This document shows, piece by piece, positions 11,977-22,007 of a stretch of 64,000 nt of DNA. The DNA is from Oikopleura dioica (Eukaryota > Chordata > Appendicularia > Copelata > Oikopleuridae): assembly GCA_907165135.1 (NCBI GenBank), contig OU015569.1, positions 10,044,501-10,108,500 on the forward strand, in the 5' to 3' direction. A program made the position numbers and the translations under genes. The notes below the pieces were generated by a model. That model ran no database searches, was not told where the DNA came from, and saw only the letters and a program-made list of their open reading frames with translations. How positions within the stretch are numbered: position 1 is the stretch's first letter; every line of letters starts with the position of its first letter.

Positions 11977-12098
11977 CGTCGTAATTATCTATTTAAGCCG
12001 ACTACTAGGACACTAATGTAAACACCGGAAGGTCACCGGATGTTATTCTCTTCCGGTAAACTTCCGGAAAAGAATAACATCCGGTGACCTTCCGGTGC
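11977..12098 (+). repeat. Left terminal inverted repeat (122 bp) with internal hairpin
   Basis: It is identical to the reverse complement of 37,146-37,267 except one base (G versus A in ACTAATRTAAAC). It contains its own perfect 26-bp inverted repeat (12,024-12,049 and 12,071-12,096) around a 21-nt loop that itself carries CTTCCGG repeats. The outermost bases are CGTCGTAATTATC. Confidence 0.97.
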
Positions 12099-12280
12099 GT
12101 ATGGTTAAACTTCCTGTTATGAAAATAAAATGAAAACATAAACAAAAAAAAAAGCATTCGTCTTCATCGTCTTCTTCTTCCATCGTCTATGAACTTTTTC
12201 CACGTGACCATATAGTTTCTAGAATAATTAAAAGCATATATTTTTTATTTTATAAACAGCATTCTTATTAATTTATCGTC

Positions 12281-12706
12281 ATGACTAACTTCCCGATTCC
12301 TTGTCCGATTTGTAACGAGCAGGTAACCAACAACCGAATAAAGGGGGATCACATGGAAAAGGTTCATAGGCAGGGTCTCCGCGAAAAACCTTAACCCTAG
12401 CCGGCCAAAAATGATTTTTCTCGGGTACCAGTCAAGATACTCCATATTTGGCGTCAGGGATTTACCTGCAAATAAGAATATACAAATGATAAAGGTCAAA
12501 TTATATGGTCTTGGGGAATTAGAGTAAAGCCTGTCTATCAAGATGTAATAGAAAAAAAACCGCTCCAGAATGATTTTCTAAGAAAATTTACGTTTAATAT
12601 TGTGAGGTACTTCCGCGTAGACCCTAATCAAAGACGATGGCGAAGATACCAAATTTGGGTGCGAGAAGACGATGAAAGCGACGAAATAGAATGCAGGATA
12701 GATTAA
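12281..12706 (+). CDS. Small C2H2 zinc-finger protein
   Basis: The ATG at 12281 opens MTNFPIPCPICNEQ and continues to GDHMEKVH, a CPIC...H-x4-H pattern that fits one C2H2 finger. Read without splicing the frame stops at 12394 (37 aa). A GT at 12375 and AG at 12476 define a 102-nt intron that joins, in phase, to a clearly coding second exon (12477-12706) with FNIVRYFRVDPNQRRWRRYQ and an acidic C-terminus. The spliced product is 107 aa. The spliced form is preferred because exon 2 has no start of its own. Likely a DNA- or RNA-binding accessory protein of the element; partner unknown. Confidence 0.55.
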
Positions 12707-13871
12707 AATTTTACTTTTACCTTAGTGGGTCAGGGAGCACCATCTATGGATCACTGGTCAAAAAATCAGCACTTAGGACGAAGTGATTTTTAACTTAAAA
12801 AAAAGAAAGAAACTGTCGGGTATTTATCGATTAGCTACCCTTTTGCCACTTAGCAACTATTCTCACTTAGGGTTAGGCTTAGGAAACAGCCTTACTTGGA
12901 GAATTACTCCATGCATAATCTTCGATCTCTCAGTCCTGACTCGTGGTTCCAACCTGGGCTCGGCAACCTGTGTGGAAAACCTGAGTCAGGTCCGAAAGCT
13001 CTCTCCAAAGTTCAGAATAGATAAGATAGGTAATTATACGTCGACTAGTATAATAGTCTAGTCCTCTTCTAGTTGGATGACTTTATCCGATGCTGAAACC
13101 AAAACCCAAATCCAAACCAAATTTTAATCTCAGACAGATGGAACTGGGACAAGGATACCCAAGCGTTCCGCGAACGAAGGCGAGGACGTCGAACTGAGCT
13201 CGACATGAGCGAAAGGAACGGTGATAGAGATTAACTCTGCGTGGAAAGGAAAATTGTATGTGTAGTATATTAACCTTTTCCCGCCAGGGTGCATCTTGAC
13301 AAAAATTACTTTTTCCGAGAAGTACTTTGACTTTTGCAAAAGTTAAAATTTGTAGAGCTACGTTTTGTTTCCAAATTTCCTGAGTCCGAATTTCCGGACA
13401 TTTTTTGGATTTTGCGGTTTTTTAAGTGGGACACTGCAAAATCGACCATGGTCAGAATTTCTGGGCAGATTCAAATTATTTTTATCCGTATACCATCATT
13501 TTTAGAATAAAAATTTTAGAGGCTCATATTTCAAGCGATGCGCCTCCTGTCGTGCATTTGGCAGATTGACTTTAGAAATTTTTGTTATAATGATCAAACG
13601 CTTTTCTTGAATTTCTGAAAAACTCTTAAAACGACGCTTTAAATAGCTTTGAGGTATACATAAAAATAATCAGCTAAGTCTCATTTTTTTTAAAATGAAA
13701 ACAATCTTGATCAAAAGTCTATCGAATATCTAGCAACTCTTAAATCTTCAATCTAGAATATCGATTTCTCACTCTTCCTTAGAAATTTCGTTTATGTCGC
13801 TGGAATCAAACATTTGTGCGTTGAACAAGAATTGTATTTGGAAATTTTACTTCCGACGGAAGGCGCGGCGC
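12707..13871. other. Long leader/intergenic region with repeat fragment
   Basis: No supported gene. 12,940-13,035 is a diverged copy of an arm of the host repeat at 6,085. A short Arg-rich open segment after an AG near 13,133 (WNWDKDTQAFRERRRGRR...) may be an exon, but I could not connect it. 13,340-13,790 is AT-rich. Confidence 0.4.
12940..13035 (+). repeat. Diverged copy of the 6.1-kb host repeat arm
   Basis: GGGCTCGGCAACCTGTGTGG, AAAACCTGAGTCAGGTCCGA and AGATAAGATAGGTAA parallel the arms of the inverted repeat at 6085-6296. The same family therefore occurs in host DNA and inside the Polinton. Confidence 0.6.
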
Positions 13872-15346
13872 ATGGCAACTCATGCGTCGCAAGTTGTAAG
13901 CGCACTGATCTCGCCGATAAAACTCGACAAAGATAAGGAAACTTCATCAGATATCAAATTGAAAATGTTCGATCTACCTTCTAATCCTGACGGCATCGCC
14001 CAAGCTTACAACCTAACAAACCAATTTATACTTTTACTGGGAGCACTCTGGACTACTATCAGAGACCAATACATTTTGGCGGTCGATAAAGAGACCTATC
14101 TTCGTCGAATTCGTAAGTTATTCTTGTTCCACTACTATCAATCATCTCATTTTTAAGGTGGTCTTCTCGACCATTTGGACTTTGACATGCCCCTTGTGGC
14201 AAGACTCGAAGACATGATTGAGAACTCAGACGGAGAAATTGACATTGACGATTCCAGCGACGCATCCTCCTCCTCCGAAGATGACTCTGATGATGATGAA
14301 ACCTACTATCCTAGCTCTCCTCCAAAAACAAGATGTAAGAGTCAACGTTCAAGCAAATTCTTGATTGTTTTTTTAGCTGCCAAACGAAGATTGTTCGAAT
14401 CTGATGAGCCGGAACAAAAGCGACCAAAAATTGACCAGCTCGATCAGCTTGAAAATGATGAAGTTGACAATGGAAGCGATAATGGGGAAGACATCGACGC
14501 TGAGGCTGAAGAGGACGACGCTGCTGGAGATTCTGACGTTTTTGAAGCTGACGACGCAGCTGAAGAAAACGACGCAGCTGAAAGCAACGATGATAGCGGC
14601 GCTGATACTGGTCCTGATAGCGAGGAAGAATGGGCGACTCGTCCAAAGTCGCAAAAGAATCAACTTTGGACTCAAACGACCTGGGACATGTGCCAACCTT
14701 CCACGAGTCGAGCATCAATGTTCACACCGCCGCCGACGCCTCCTCCATTTGACTCTCCCCGTCCTCAACCATTTGAGTTTCCTTCTCCGGCTGGACGACC
14801 ATCTGTTATTCAATCTCCTCGGGTTCCCGAATTCCGACCGATTTCCATTCAACAAATGATGGCTTCAGCAATCCCAACAAGTAAATATTTTTATTTAAGC
14901 TTCTATTAATTTTCATCAAGTTGATTTGACTGGAGATTCGTCTTCCGACGATGACGATCAAGTTGTCCCAGGTAATTTGAACTTTCGAATCCCTCTCTAA
15001 CAATTATCTAGCGATAGACATTGCCTACGCTGATAGTACTTTCGACTCCTTGGACGGCGAACAATTCCAGCAGATCGTCGATGAGAACGACGCTCAAGCA
15101 AGAGCAGAAGAAATCCGTCAGCTGCAATCGGAGCTGGAGAATCCGTCAAGAGGAGGTACTCCTGATACGATTATCGATGCTTGCTTATCGCCGTATCTTT
15201 TAGGGGAGACTCTGGACACAGCACTCAGCATGGGACTCATCACACGAGAAACTACCGAGTTCATCGACGAAGTTGCTGAGATGATGGAAGACGAAGAAGA
15301 TCCTCCCGCCACCGTGACGCCAGAAAAAACCTTTACTGAGCTTTGA
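13872..15346 (+). CDS. Acidic Pro/Ser-rich protein with SUMO-interacting motif (435 aa, 5 exons)
   Basis: Exons 13872-14112, 14158-14334, 14377-14881, 14922-14971 and 15012-15346 join in phase (436 codons with stop; introns 40-45 bp). The N-terminal ~95 residues are ordinary and include a hydrophobic NQFILLLGALWTTI segment. Residues ~105-215 are dominated by Asp/Glu/Ser. A basic stretch (KRRLFES...KRPK) looks like a nuclear signal, and a Pro-rich region (TPPPTPPPFDSPRPQPF) follows. The short fourth exon encodes IDLTGDSSSDDDD, a textbook SUMO-interacting motif of the (I/V)DLT plus acidic/phosphoserine type. A helical acidic C-terminus ends the protein. A poly(A) signal CAATAAA lies at about 15,403. 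Likely a nuclear regulator or co-activator; no whole-protein homology recognised. An in-frame ATG at 13794 could give 26 extra residues. Confidence 0.8.
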
Positions 15347-15513
15347 ATTCCTTCCTCTTTGCAAACTCTTCTGTTTCCTTACTTCCGGTGATTTAGTTTC
15401 TTTCAATAAACATGCTTTGGTGAACTTCCGTTGTTTTTTTAGCACTGATTTGAGGCATTGATTTAGGGCATAAAAATGAGCTTGATAGCTCAAAAATTAT
15501 CATTAAAAAAAAA

Positions 15514-15759
15514 ATGAATCGCAGCGCACCAGTCTCAGAAGAATTTCCTTTTCTCGACTTGATTTGCAAAATCAACGAAGAAATCATCAGCCAGAACAAA
15601 GCTGCTACAACCCTTGTTGCACTCGCGATCGCTGGTTACTGCTGGATGGCAATCAAGATTTGCAAGATGAAGCCAAAGAAGAAGTCGACTGCGAAAAGAG
15701 CCTCGATCGTCGTTACTGATTCTGATCCTGCTTTGTCTCCTCAAGATTCTTGGGTATGA
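15514..15759 (+). CDS. Small single-pass membrane protein (81 aa)
   Basis: The ATG at 15514 follows an A-rich leader. Residues ~30-52 (AATTLVALAIAGYCWMAIKI) form one membrane span and are followed by a basic, then Ser/Thr/Asp-rich tail (KPKKKSTAKRAS). The N-terminus lacks a signal peptide. The final codons could instead splice at a GT at 15754 to an AG near 15,818. A poly(A) signal AATAAA lies near 15,880. First of four membrane proteins in this part of the element. Confidence 0.65.
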   Translation: MNRSAPVSEEFPFLDLICKINEEIISQNKAATTLVALAIAGYCWMAIKICKMKPKKKSTAKRASIVVTDSDPALSPQDSWV

Positions 15760-15925
15760 TATGCTTTCTATCCTGCTCGAACTCCTGCTTGTTAAACACG
15801 TTGGATTCTTTTTTTAGTTTTTATTGTGTCTGTGATTTGATAAATATGATTTGGAACTGTTAAGAAATATATATTTCAATAAATTTGAACATGATTAGGC
15901 ACTTGAAGTTAAATATTTATGGCAA

Positions 15926-16140
15926 AAAAATATCAGTTTTTGGCTAGTTTTGAAGTGGCAGGTTGTTATTCGCTTGCAAAAAAGATTAGCTGTTTTACAT
16001 AAGGTTTTATCGTTGACGTTTCAATTATGTTTTATCAATAAAATATCAGTTATGGCTAGTTATGAAGTGGCAGGTTACAATACGCTTGAATTAGCTAGTT
16101 TCAATAAGGTTAACGTTTCAATTATGTTTTCCGTGAAAAG
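15926..16140 (+). repeat. Two imperfect direct repeats of ~100 bp
   Basis: The series AATATCAG..GGCTAGTT.TGAAGTGGCAGGTT, AATACGCTTG, ATAAGGTT and CGTTTCAATTATGTTTT occurs at about 15,926-16,035 and again at 16,040-16,140. It lies between the membrane-protein gene and the 3' end of the minus-strand gene. Confidence 0.7.
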
Positions 16141-16160
16141 TAAAATGATCTTGCAATATT

Positions 16161-16534
16161 CTACTCTTCCATCATGTCGATCTGGTCACCATCACATTCC
16201 ATCTCTTCATCCACGCTGTCGACTTCCATTTCCTTGTTCACGCTGTCGATTTCCATTTCCTCGTTCTCGGTATCTACATCCATTTTCGCGGTCATTTCCC
16301 ATTCCATTCCTTCGTTGTTTATTTTCATCTTGGCCATCATTTGTGTTGCTAGCTCGACATCCTTGTTGAATTCTACTTCAGCTTTAATTTGATTAACTTT
16401 TGAATTTCGGCTGTTAAAATACCTTTGATAAGGATGAATAGGTCGGAAACTGAGCGAAGATTTTCGTTTTTGATTGCGTCTATGATCTTTCGCTCCCACG
16501 GGGTCAAGGGGCGCTCGGAATCGAGTTCTCTCAT
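16161..16534 (-). CDS. Acidic Met/Glu/Asp-rich small protein (~115 aa)
   Basis: The ATG at 16534 opens MRELDSERPLTPWERKIIDA in one frame up to 16423. The rest (16396-16161) is in another frame and ends in a repeated acidic pattern (EMEIDSVNKEMEVDSVDEEM). The frames can be joined by a 26-nt GT-AG segment in correct phase, which is very short for an intron. A real frameshift is the alternative. It is the only minus-strand gene in the left third of the element. Function unknown. Confidence 0.5.
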
Positions 16535-16821
16535 CTTGCTTCGCTCTGCGCTTTTTTTGGCGCCAGTTTGGCTGGTCCTGCGGTGCGCGCGCCTGCCGCA
16601 GGCTAGGTTCACGCGTGCGGGGGTTGAAAAGGCGAATCAGCGGAGCGCCCGCTCAAGGGCGGGCCAATTTCAAGCACGCACTTTGCCCTGCACTTGCATC
16701 TTCGAAAGAGAATCATTCTGCAGAGAAACAAAAAGAGAAATATCGAAATTTCCTTTCTGCCTTTCAATTTAAATTCTTAGGCTGACTATAAATAATAAAT
16801 AGAGATAAACTGTCATATATC

Positions 16822-16953
16822 AGCAGCCGCAAGCGGCTTGTTGATTAAGCAAGTCTTTCTGATTCTTATATACGCAGTCGCGAGCGACTTCTTGATTTTT
16901 TTTTAGCTCATCTGATTTTTTTCTTTACGCAGCCGCAAGCGGCTTCTCGATTT
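16822..16953 (+). repeat. Three hairpin repeats (GCAGCCGCAAGCGGC type)
   Basis: Units at about 16,823, 16,873 and 16,928 each contain GC(C/T)GC(A/G)AGCG(G/A)C followed by TTSTTGATT or similar. Each can fold into a short GC hairpin with a T-rich flank. They lie in the ~480-bp gap upstream of the next plus-strand gene. They may be transcript-end or regulatory elements. Confidence 0.65.
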
Positions 16954-17015
16954 TAAATTATCTTCTCTTCAACTCTTTACTTTTAATAAGAGCTAAACAA
17001 GTTTTGGGTTCAGAG

Positions 17016-17643
17016 ATGAGACGATTCGTTGTTCATCTCCCAGGTGGAGACGATGATGTCTCGACGACTGACTTTCCCTCGACGTCCAAGACTGGCTTAC
17101 CCTGGGAGTCCACCACCAGCACAGCCGAGGAAATGACAAGGACTTTGTTAGACAATCCAAAGTCGGACAACTCAAGCTTGCTCAAAGCAGCCTGCTTGCA
17201 AGGTAACCGCGAGTGTATGAGCGATAGTTTCAATTATCTTACTTAGCCGCAATCGGGTCAACGATCTGGCTCATACTCATTCTGATGTACAGATATCGAG
17301 TGCGTATAAGAACCTGGATCTGGGACTGCAAGAGAATTCTCACCCAGGGAAGTCCTCACCCGAAAGGTAAATTTCAATTCTTTAGTCTCGAACTCATACA
17401 AGAATAATAGATAACAGAAAAGACGAAACAATCAAAGAAGACGAAGGTTCAAGAAAGGACGAGGGCAAAAGGAACGATGAAGACATCCAGGAAGTTGACG
17501 AGAGCAAGCCAAAGAAGAAGAAAAAGTATGAAGAATGGGGTCCAAACGAGAAGCACGAGTTCGTGATGCCCGAGTGGCTCAAGTGGAACGGTACCTGGCG
17601 AAAGAAAAAAGAAGATGGAAAGCCAAAAATTCAGGAAGTCTGA
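17016..17643 (+). CDS. Single-pass membrane protein with Lys/Glu-rich tail (179 aa, 3 exons)
   Basis: Exons 17016-17202, 17247-17366 and 17411-17643 join in phase (44-nt introns). An N-terminal ~60-residue acidic/Ser-Thr domain precedes the span AAIGSTIWLILILMYRYRVR, encoded at the start of exon 2. A basic juxtamembrane segment and a Lys/Glu-rich tail ending WLKWNGTWRKKKEDGKP follow. There is no signal peptide, so the N-terminus is probably outside the cytoplasm by the positive-inside rule. It may be a virion-envelope or host-membrane protein; no family recognised. Confidence 0.75.
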
Positions 17644-17731
17644 AAAGAACTGTTGACATGAAAGTTTTTGAATGATGATAGCGAGTTTAATGCAATACTT
17701 TTTCATTTAAAAGACTGAATCTCGGGTGATT

Positions 17732-18150
17732 ATGTGCGACTCGTGGACTGACTACAGATTCGATTACATCGCCCAAGACGAGCTTGAAGAATTTTGCTCC
17801 TGCCAAGGTAAAGCCTTTCAATAAAGAATTTTTGCTATTTACGACTCAAGCCACATTTACTAAAAGCTTTCATACAGTCATTAAATTTGAGAGATATATT
17901 TCTACAGAGCTCCATTTATACGATTCTTAGAGCCGGCGATGAAAGCAAAGATCGAGGAGATTATGAACATCTCAATTCTCGCTGCCGTTGGCGTCTCGAT
18001 CCTGATGATGATCATCCTCGTCTGCCTCATCGTCAAGAAGCAAAAGAATGAACCTCCACGAAGAAGTAAGCAAATATCAAAAAAACTTTATCTCAATTCA
18101 ACTTAGACTTGCTGATCTCACGACCTGTTCATCTTCCAGAAGACATCTAA
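17732..18150 (+). CDS. Small single-pass membrane protein (84 aa, 3 exons)
   Basis: Exons 17732-17807, 17931-18065 and 18107-18150 are in phase. The short acidic N-terminus (MCDSWTDYRFDYIAQDELEE) has a CSC motif. The span is ISILAAVGVSILMMIILVCL, followed by IVKKQKN and a short tail. Layout is the same as the neighbours: acidic outside part, one span encoded near the start of exon 2, basic inside flank. Function unknown. Confidence 0.72.
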
Positions 18151-18469
18151 ACTCCTTGAAAACAAAGTAAGTTTTTTGAAATTATTTTCTCTCATTTCTA
18201 ATTCACTTGAAGGCTCTCACATCTTTGTTGCCGCTCTTCTTCTCATTCCTGTGTGCGAAACGACAATCCTCCTTCTTCCATCTCTCAACCTTTGTGTGCT
18301 TCTCCCGTGTGCCGATTCAATACCTTCTTTCTTCCCAATCTACAGGACATTCACTCTCTTCCTCCGTGTGCCATCCTTTCAATATCCCGTGTGCCGCCAT
18401 CAATTTCTTCATCTAAAAGGACACTCTCTTAAACATTTATTTCTATTTAATTTCAGAGAGTAAAAAAGA

Positions 18470-19394
18470 ATGATGGGTCGAAGACCAATACCAACGATTT
18501 CTCCTACGACAGCTACAACAGAAACAGGCCTGGAAACAACAACTTCTCCTGAGACAGACAGCGGCAAGACAGACGTGATTTTTTTGTATCTCATACGCAG
18601 AACAAGGGTTCAGACAATCTTAAAGAGTTTTCTTTTTCACGAATTTTCGAACCCAGTTCAGACTGCTTAGTTAAGTTTTTCTCAAAAGAGGTTGCTCTCA
18701 TCGTAGTGATTTTGGTCTGGCTTTACTTCGTTTTTCGTCTTGTAATTCAAGGTGAATTGATTTCCTGCTCCGTAAAAACTAAAATTGAGTTTCAGCCATT
18801 GTCCATGTTATTACCATCCGACACGCTCGTCAGCCAGAAAATCAGCCACCAGCAACAGAACCGCCAGCAAGTCGACAATCAGAAGCTCATCAGCCACAAG
18901 GCAGCCTACCAGGTTTGAGATGTCCTGAAAAACAGCTTATTATATGATATTTAGTACAATCTCCTTCTCCTGAACTCGAGTGGGACGGTTCATTTGACGC
19001 CTTGCCCCTTGACCTGTCCTCGACCGCTCCAAGATCGAATACCAATCTCCTCACTCCGTCTTCTGCTTCCCCTGCTGCCAACAATCCGACTACTGCGACA
19101 CGCGATCCGACGGTCAACTCTGCTGCTTCCGCTCTCAATCTAACTCCTGCCCGTCAAACTGACAATTCCGCCGCTCGCCTTTCTGCTCGCAAACCAAGTG
19201 CCGCTTCTTCAATTGCTACGCCTTCAGTTTCGCCAGCAAACCCTGCCACTTCCGGCCTCCGAAAAGCTCCAAAGAAAACTTCCACCCGCCTTGCCGAGCC
19301 AAAAATCACAAACAGTCAACCGACCTCCATGGAATGGATCAGTTCGCACGACTTCCGCCGCGACAACAAAGACTCAAACCAAGCGAGACGTTGA
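18470..19394 (+). CDS. Single-pass membrane protein with long Ser/Thr/Pro/Ala tail (270 aa, 4 exons)
   Basis: Exons 18470-18574, 18601-18751, 18796-18912 and 18955-19394 join in phase. The first intron is only 26 nt. The N-terminus is Thr/Ser/Pro-rich (TISPTTATTETGLETTTSPE), like an O-glycosylated stalk. The span VALIVVILVWLYFVFRLVIQ is followed by a basic/Gln-Pro segment and a ~150-residue tail very rich in Ser, Ala, Thr, Pro and Asn, ending near DFRRDNKDSNQARR. Two consecutive ATGs at 18470 and 18473. Fourth membrane protein in a row; function unknown. Confidence 0.7.
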
Positions 19395-19707
19395 GCAACC
19401 AGGTTAAAGACACCAAAAGAAAATTGAACTAACAAACATTCTAGCTCGAGCAGTTCGCCAGCGTAAACAGACGTCCTCCCTGTCGATCAACCATTCCCGG
19501 AAAAATATTAGCTGCCTTTTCAAATGCCTTCCTTTTCTTTGACTGATAATATAGAACATAAGCTATCTACCGAAAGTCCAGATAAAGAATCTCAGAGGTT
19601 TGCAGGAATATATACAAATATTTTATGCATAAATACTATAGAAACATCAAAAATGAAAAGTTAAGGGAGTTTAAACGCAAATCTTTATATTATTGGCCGG
19701 AAGGTAG

Positions 19708-21050
19708 CCAAATTTGGAAATATGTATATTGATATACATGTTTTCTTTTTCCTCAGAGAAAATTTTTGAAACGAGATATGATATTTTTCTTTCTTGATTT
19801 TTGAAGCTTAAGAACTACTCTTTAAAAGCCATCATTATAAAAATCTCTGGCATGAATGGTTCCACCAGAAAATTTGCGTCAAAATTGACCGAAAACCGAG
19901 AATTTTCGGAAAAATTCTGAAATTTCGATTTTTCGAAAACCATCAAAATATTCGCTTAAATTGTCTCTTATGGATGTTTTTTCACCAGAAATGGCAAAAA
20001 AAAGGCTAGAAACAACAAACCGTGAAAAAATCATCCAAATTTGGAAATATGTATATTGATATACATGTTTTCTTTTTCCTCAGAGAAAATTTTTGAAACG
20101 AGATATGATATTTTTCTTTCTTGATTTTTGAAGCTTAAGAACTGCTCATTAAAACCCATTATTATTAAAATCTGTGGAATGAATGGTTCTTCCAGAAAAT
20201 TCGCGTCGAAATTGGCCAAAAATCGAGAATTTTCGGAAAAATTCTGAAATTTCGATTTTTCAAAAAACCGTCGTAATATTCGCTTAAATTGATCCTTATG
20301 GTTGTTTGGTCACTAAAAATGGTAAAAAACATCTAGAAACAACAAACTGAGAAAAAAATATTTGATTTTGGAGAAAAAATCATCCAAATTTGAAAATATG
20401 TATATTGATATACATGTTTTCTTTTTCGTCAGAAAGAAATTTTGAATAGAGATATGATATTTTTCTTTCTTGTTTTTTGAAGCTTGAGAGCTACTCTTCA
20501 AAAGCCATCATTACACAAATCTGTGGAATGAATGGTTCCACCAGAAAATTTGCGTCAAAATTGACCAAAAATCGAGAATTTCCGGAAAAATGCTGAAATT
20601 TCGATTTTTCAAAACCGTCGTAATATTCGCTTAAATTGATCTTTATGGTTGTTTGGTCACTAAAAATGGTAAAAACAGCTAGAAACAACAAACTGAGAAA
20701 AATATTTGATTTTGGAGAAAAAATCATCCAAATTTGAAAATATGTATATTGATATACATGTTTTCTTTTTCGTCAGAAAAAATTTTGAACAGAGATATGA
20801 TATTTTTCTTTCTTGTTTTTTGAAGCTTGAGAACTACTCTTTAAAAGTCATCATTACACAAATCTCTGGCATGAATGGTTCCACCGGAAAATTCGCGTCA
20901 AAATTCACCAAAAATCAAGAATTTTCGGAAAACCGAAAACTTTCATTTTTGGGAAAGAAAGTTCCACTTTCATTTTTCTTCATCAAAGAAAATGTTTATA
21001 AACAATATGCAGGGTCGATTGCTCTGTCTTTGCCTCAACGATAAATAAAT
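19708..21050 (+). repeat. Tandem repeat, four copies of ~340 bp
   Basis: Units begin at 19,708, 20,035, 20,384 and 20,728 (periods 327, 349 and 344). Each contains the perfect palindrome ATGTATATTGATATACAT (19722, 20049, 20398 and 20742), then a T-rich segment, GAATGGTTCCACCAGAAAAT, GAGAATTTTCGGAAAA and CATTTTTCAAAA-like blocks. Open frames across it are short and occur on both strands in a repeat-wise way. It separates plus-strand genes ending at 19,394 from minus-strand genes ending at 21,270. It may act in replication, segregation or termination, or be a satellite within the element. Confidence 0.9.
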
Positions 21051-21269
21051 TACTTTTGAAATTTTATTTCTTTGTTTATTTGGAGACTGGCAGAAAGTGA
21101 TGTACTAAAGAAACATGTGGAAAGTTATTGAGAATGATAAAGCAGTGCCATACATCCGAGACGAGGGAAAAAAATGCAAAGAAAAAGAAAGATAGTGAGA
21201 AAGGCGCAGAAAAGGGGAGAAAAGCAGGACATGGATACTCGTCAATCGAGTAAGGGAGTCTTCGTTGTT

Positions 21270-21803
21270 TCATTCCAGCTGGTAAGTGTAGATTTGCAAG
21301 GTTCCAATGGTCAAATCAGGCTTGATCTCCAGGGCGACATCGAATTTGGGATTCTTGATTTTGTATTTTTTTCCCTCGTCTCGAATGTATGGCACGTCTG
21401 TATCAATCACTTGCCGAAAGTCACCGCTGCCGCGGAAGATTACGGAGACGTGGCGACTTCTTGTCATCGAGCGTTCCCGAACTTTGACGGTTCTTCCTTC
21501 GTAATTTTTTGATCGGCATGACGCGAGGTTGATTTTGTAGAAGCATGGATGGTCCTGCATTCCAAGTGGATACGTGATGACCTGAAGAAGGTCCGTCTTG
21601 AATCCGCGCATGACGACCGGACCTCTCCAGTCAAGAAGGCCAGGGAGAGATTTCGAGCGTTTTATCCATCTCTCAAGGTATTTCGTCGATCCGCTCACTT
21701 CACGCTCCATGGACCTCGCTATGTCCATGTGATTGTATTCAGCTTTATTCTCTTTTTCGACGTCGCTGTCAGCAAGATTCATGGAGGAGAACTTGTCATT
21801 CAT
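21270..21803 (-). CDS. Element-specific protein, family A member 1 (177 aa)
   Basis: Intronless frame from the ATG at 21803 to 21270. The C-terminal ~110 residues resemble the protein at 22,808: LLQVITYPLGMQDHPCFYKI here versus FQLVKFPLGPRHCWTLE there, and FDVALEIKPDLTI...YTYQL versus YELALSIENGLAV...GTYSL. The pattern suggests a beta-sandwich. The N-terminus is acidic and differs. No known family recognised. It lies head-to-tail downstream of the RING gene. Confidence 0.65.
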   Translation of the reverse strand: MNDKFSSMNLADSDVEKENKAEYNHMDIARSMEREVSGSTKYLERWIKRSKSLPGLLDWRGPVVMRGFKTDLLQVITYPLGMQDHPCFYKINLASCRSKNYEGRTVKVRERSMTRSRHVSVIFRGSGDFRQVIDTDVPYIRDEGKKYKIKNPKFDVALEIKPDLTIGTLQIYTYQLE

Positions 21804-22007
21804 TTTCTGCTTGCAAAAAGAGTGTTTCGATTTTGATACTTCTGCCCAAAACTCTCTGCTTTTATCAGTATCTTCATTTCTAGCGCCTCCATTAGGCCAT
21901 ATGGCACCTGCAAGATTTAACGCAGCTTAAATTTCATGCACTGGATTTTATTGAGAACAGCTTGCCTAGGTGCACAGGGAAAGACAGATTGCAGCGTTTA
22001 AAAAGTT

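Noticed and set aside
12245-12541. 98-codon minus-strand frame near the left end
   Set aside because: It starts with TTG and lies opposite the zinc-finger gene, whose C2H2 motif and phase-compatible intron are stronger evidence.
14311-14859. Several 107-151-codon frames overlapping the acidic SIM protein
   Set aside because: They are shadows of repetitive GAX/AGX codons; only the chosen frame splices in phase and carries the IDLT motif.
18176-18463. 95-codon hydrophobic frame between two membrane-protein genes
   Set aside because: It starts without ATG, and the DNA consists of repeated CCGTGTGCC-like words; it is more likely a leader or regulatory segment of the next gene.
19708-21050. CRISPR-like interpretation of the repeat array
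   Set aside because: Units are ~340 bp, drift along their whole length and have no spacer/repeat structure; the host is eukaryotic.
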